From assembly GCA_946480555.1 (NCBI GenBank), contig CAMLLE010000225.1, positions 1 to 5,830 on the forward strand: 5,830 bases of DNA. The letters are read 5' to 3'. The position numbers and the translations under genes were made by a program. The stretch comes from an uncultured Verrucomicrobia subdivision 3 bacterium (GTDB taxonomy: Bacteria; Verrucomicrobiota; Verrucomicrobiae; Limisphaerales; CAMLLE01). Positions 5,765-5,830 of the stretch are shown here, piece by piece. Position 1 is the stretch's first letter, and every line of letters starts with the position of its first letter. The notes beneath the pieces are model-generated. The model was not told the DNA's origin. It ran no database searches and saw nothing but the letters and a program-made list of their open reading frames with translations.

Positions 5765-5830
5765 AAACGTTTTAGACGGCGGGTTATTAGCTAAATCCGC
5801 ACCAGCCAACCTCGATTGAACCCGCTGCAC

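Noticed and set aside
5765..5830. Extension of pilT upstream to a GTG at the right edge
   Set aside because: PilT proteins do not carry such an N-terminus; ATG 5764 gives the standard distance to ASDLHL. The edge prevents a full exclusion.

Overview
The window is a GC-rich bacterial chromosome segment in which every supported gene lies on the minus strand. The content is core rather than mobile: type IV pilus retraction ATPases, an rRNA methyltransferase, an NAD kinase and a LacI-family regulator. I see no transposase, phage gene, CRISPR array, tRNA or rRNA. The tandem PilT-type ATPases, mostly weak Shine-Dalgarno sequences and the style of the intergenic repeats suggest Verrucomicrobiota, perhaps the Pedosphaera/Limisphaerales group. 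That placement rests on impression and family knowledge, not on a search.

Reading in the direction of transcription (right to left), the first block is a tight three-gene cluster. It holds pilT (5764-4670), a second PilT/PilU-like ATPase (4662-3442) and a 156-residue protein (3438-2968) whose layout resembles a response-regulator receiver domain without the usual Asp and Lys. Gaps are 7 and 3 bp, so the three are probably one transcript serving pilus retraction or its control.

Next comes a 335-bp intergenic stretch (2633-2967). It contains an 8-bp stem hairpin 23 bases past the last pil-cluster stop, a patch of short direct and inverted repeats, and a striking 24-bp-arm inverted repeat at 2700-2772. 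This is the least ordinary part of the window.

The second block is tlyA (2632-1889), nadK (1905-1021, TTG start, overlapping tlyA by 17 bp) and a LacI-family regulator (1004 to the left edge, nearly complete, 16 bp after nadK). The spacing suggests cotranscription. The tlyA-nadK pairing is familiar from other bacteria; the regulator behind it is less expected. A near-identical 16/18-bp sequence sits at both ends of nadK.

No clearly new defence, mobile or RNA system is visible. The items most worth following are the degenerate receiver-like protein in the pilus cluster and the large intergenic inverted repeat.
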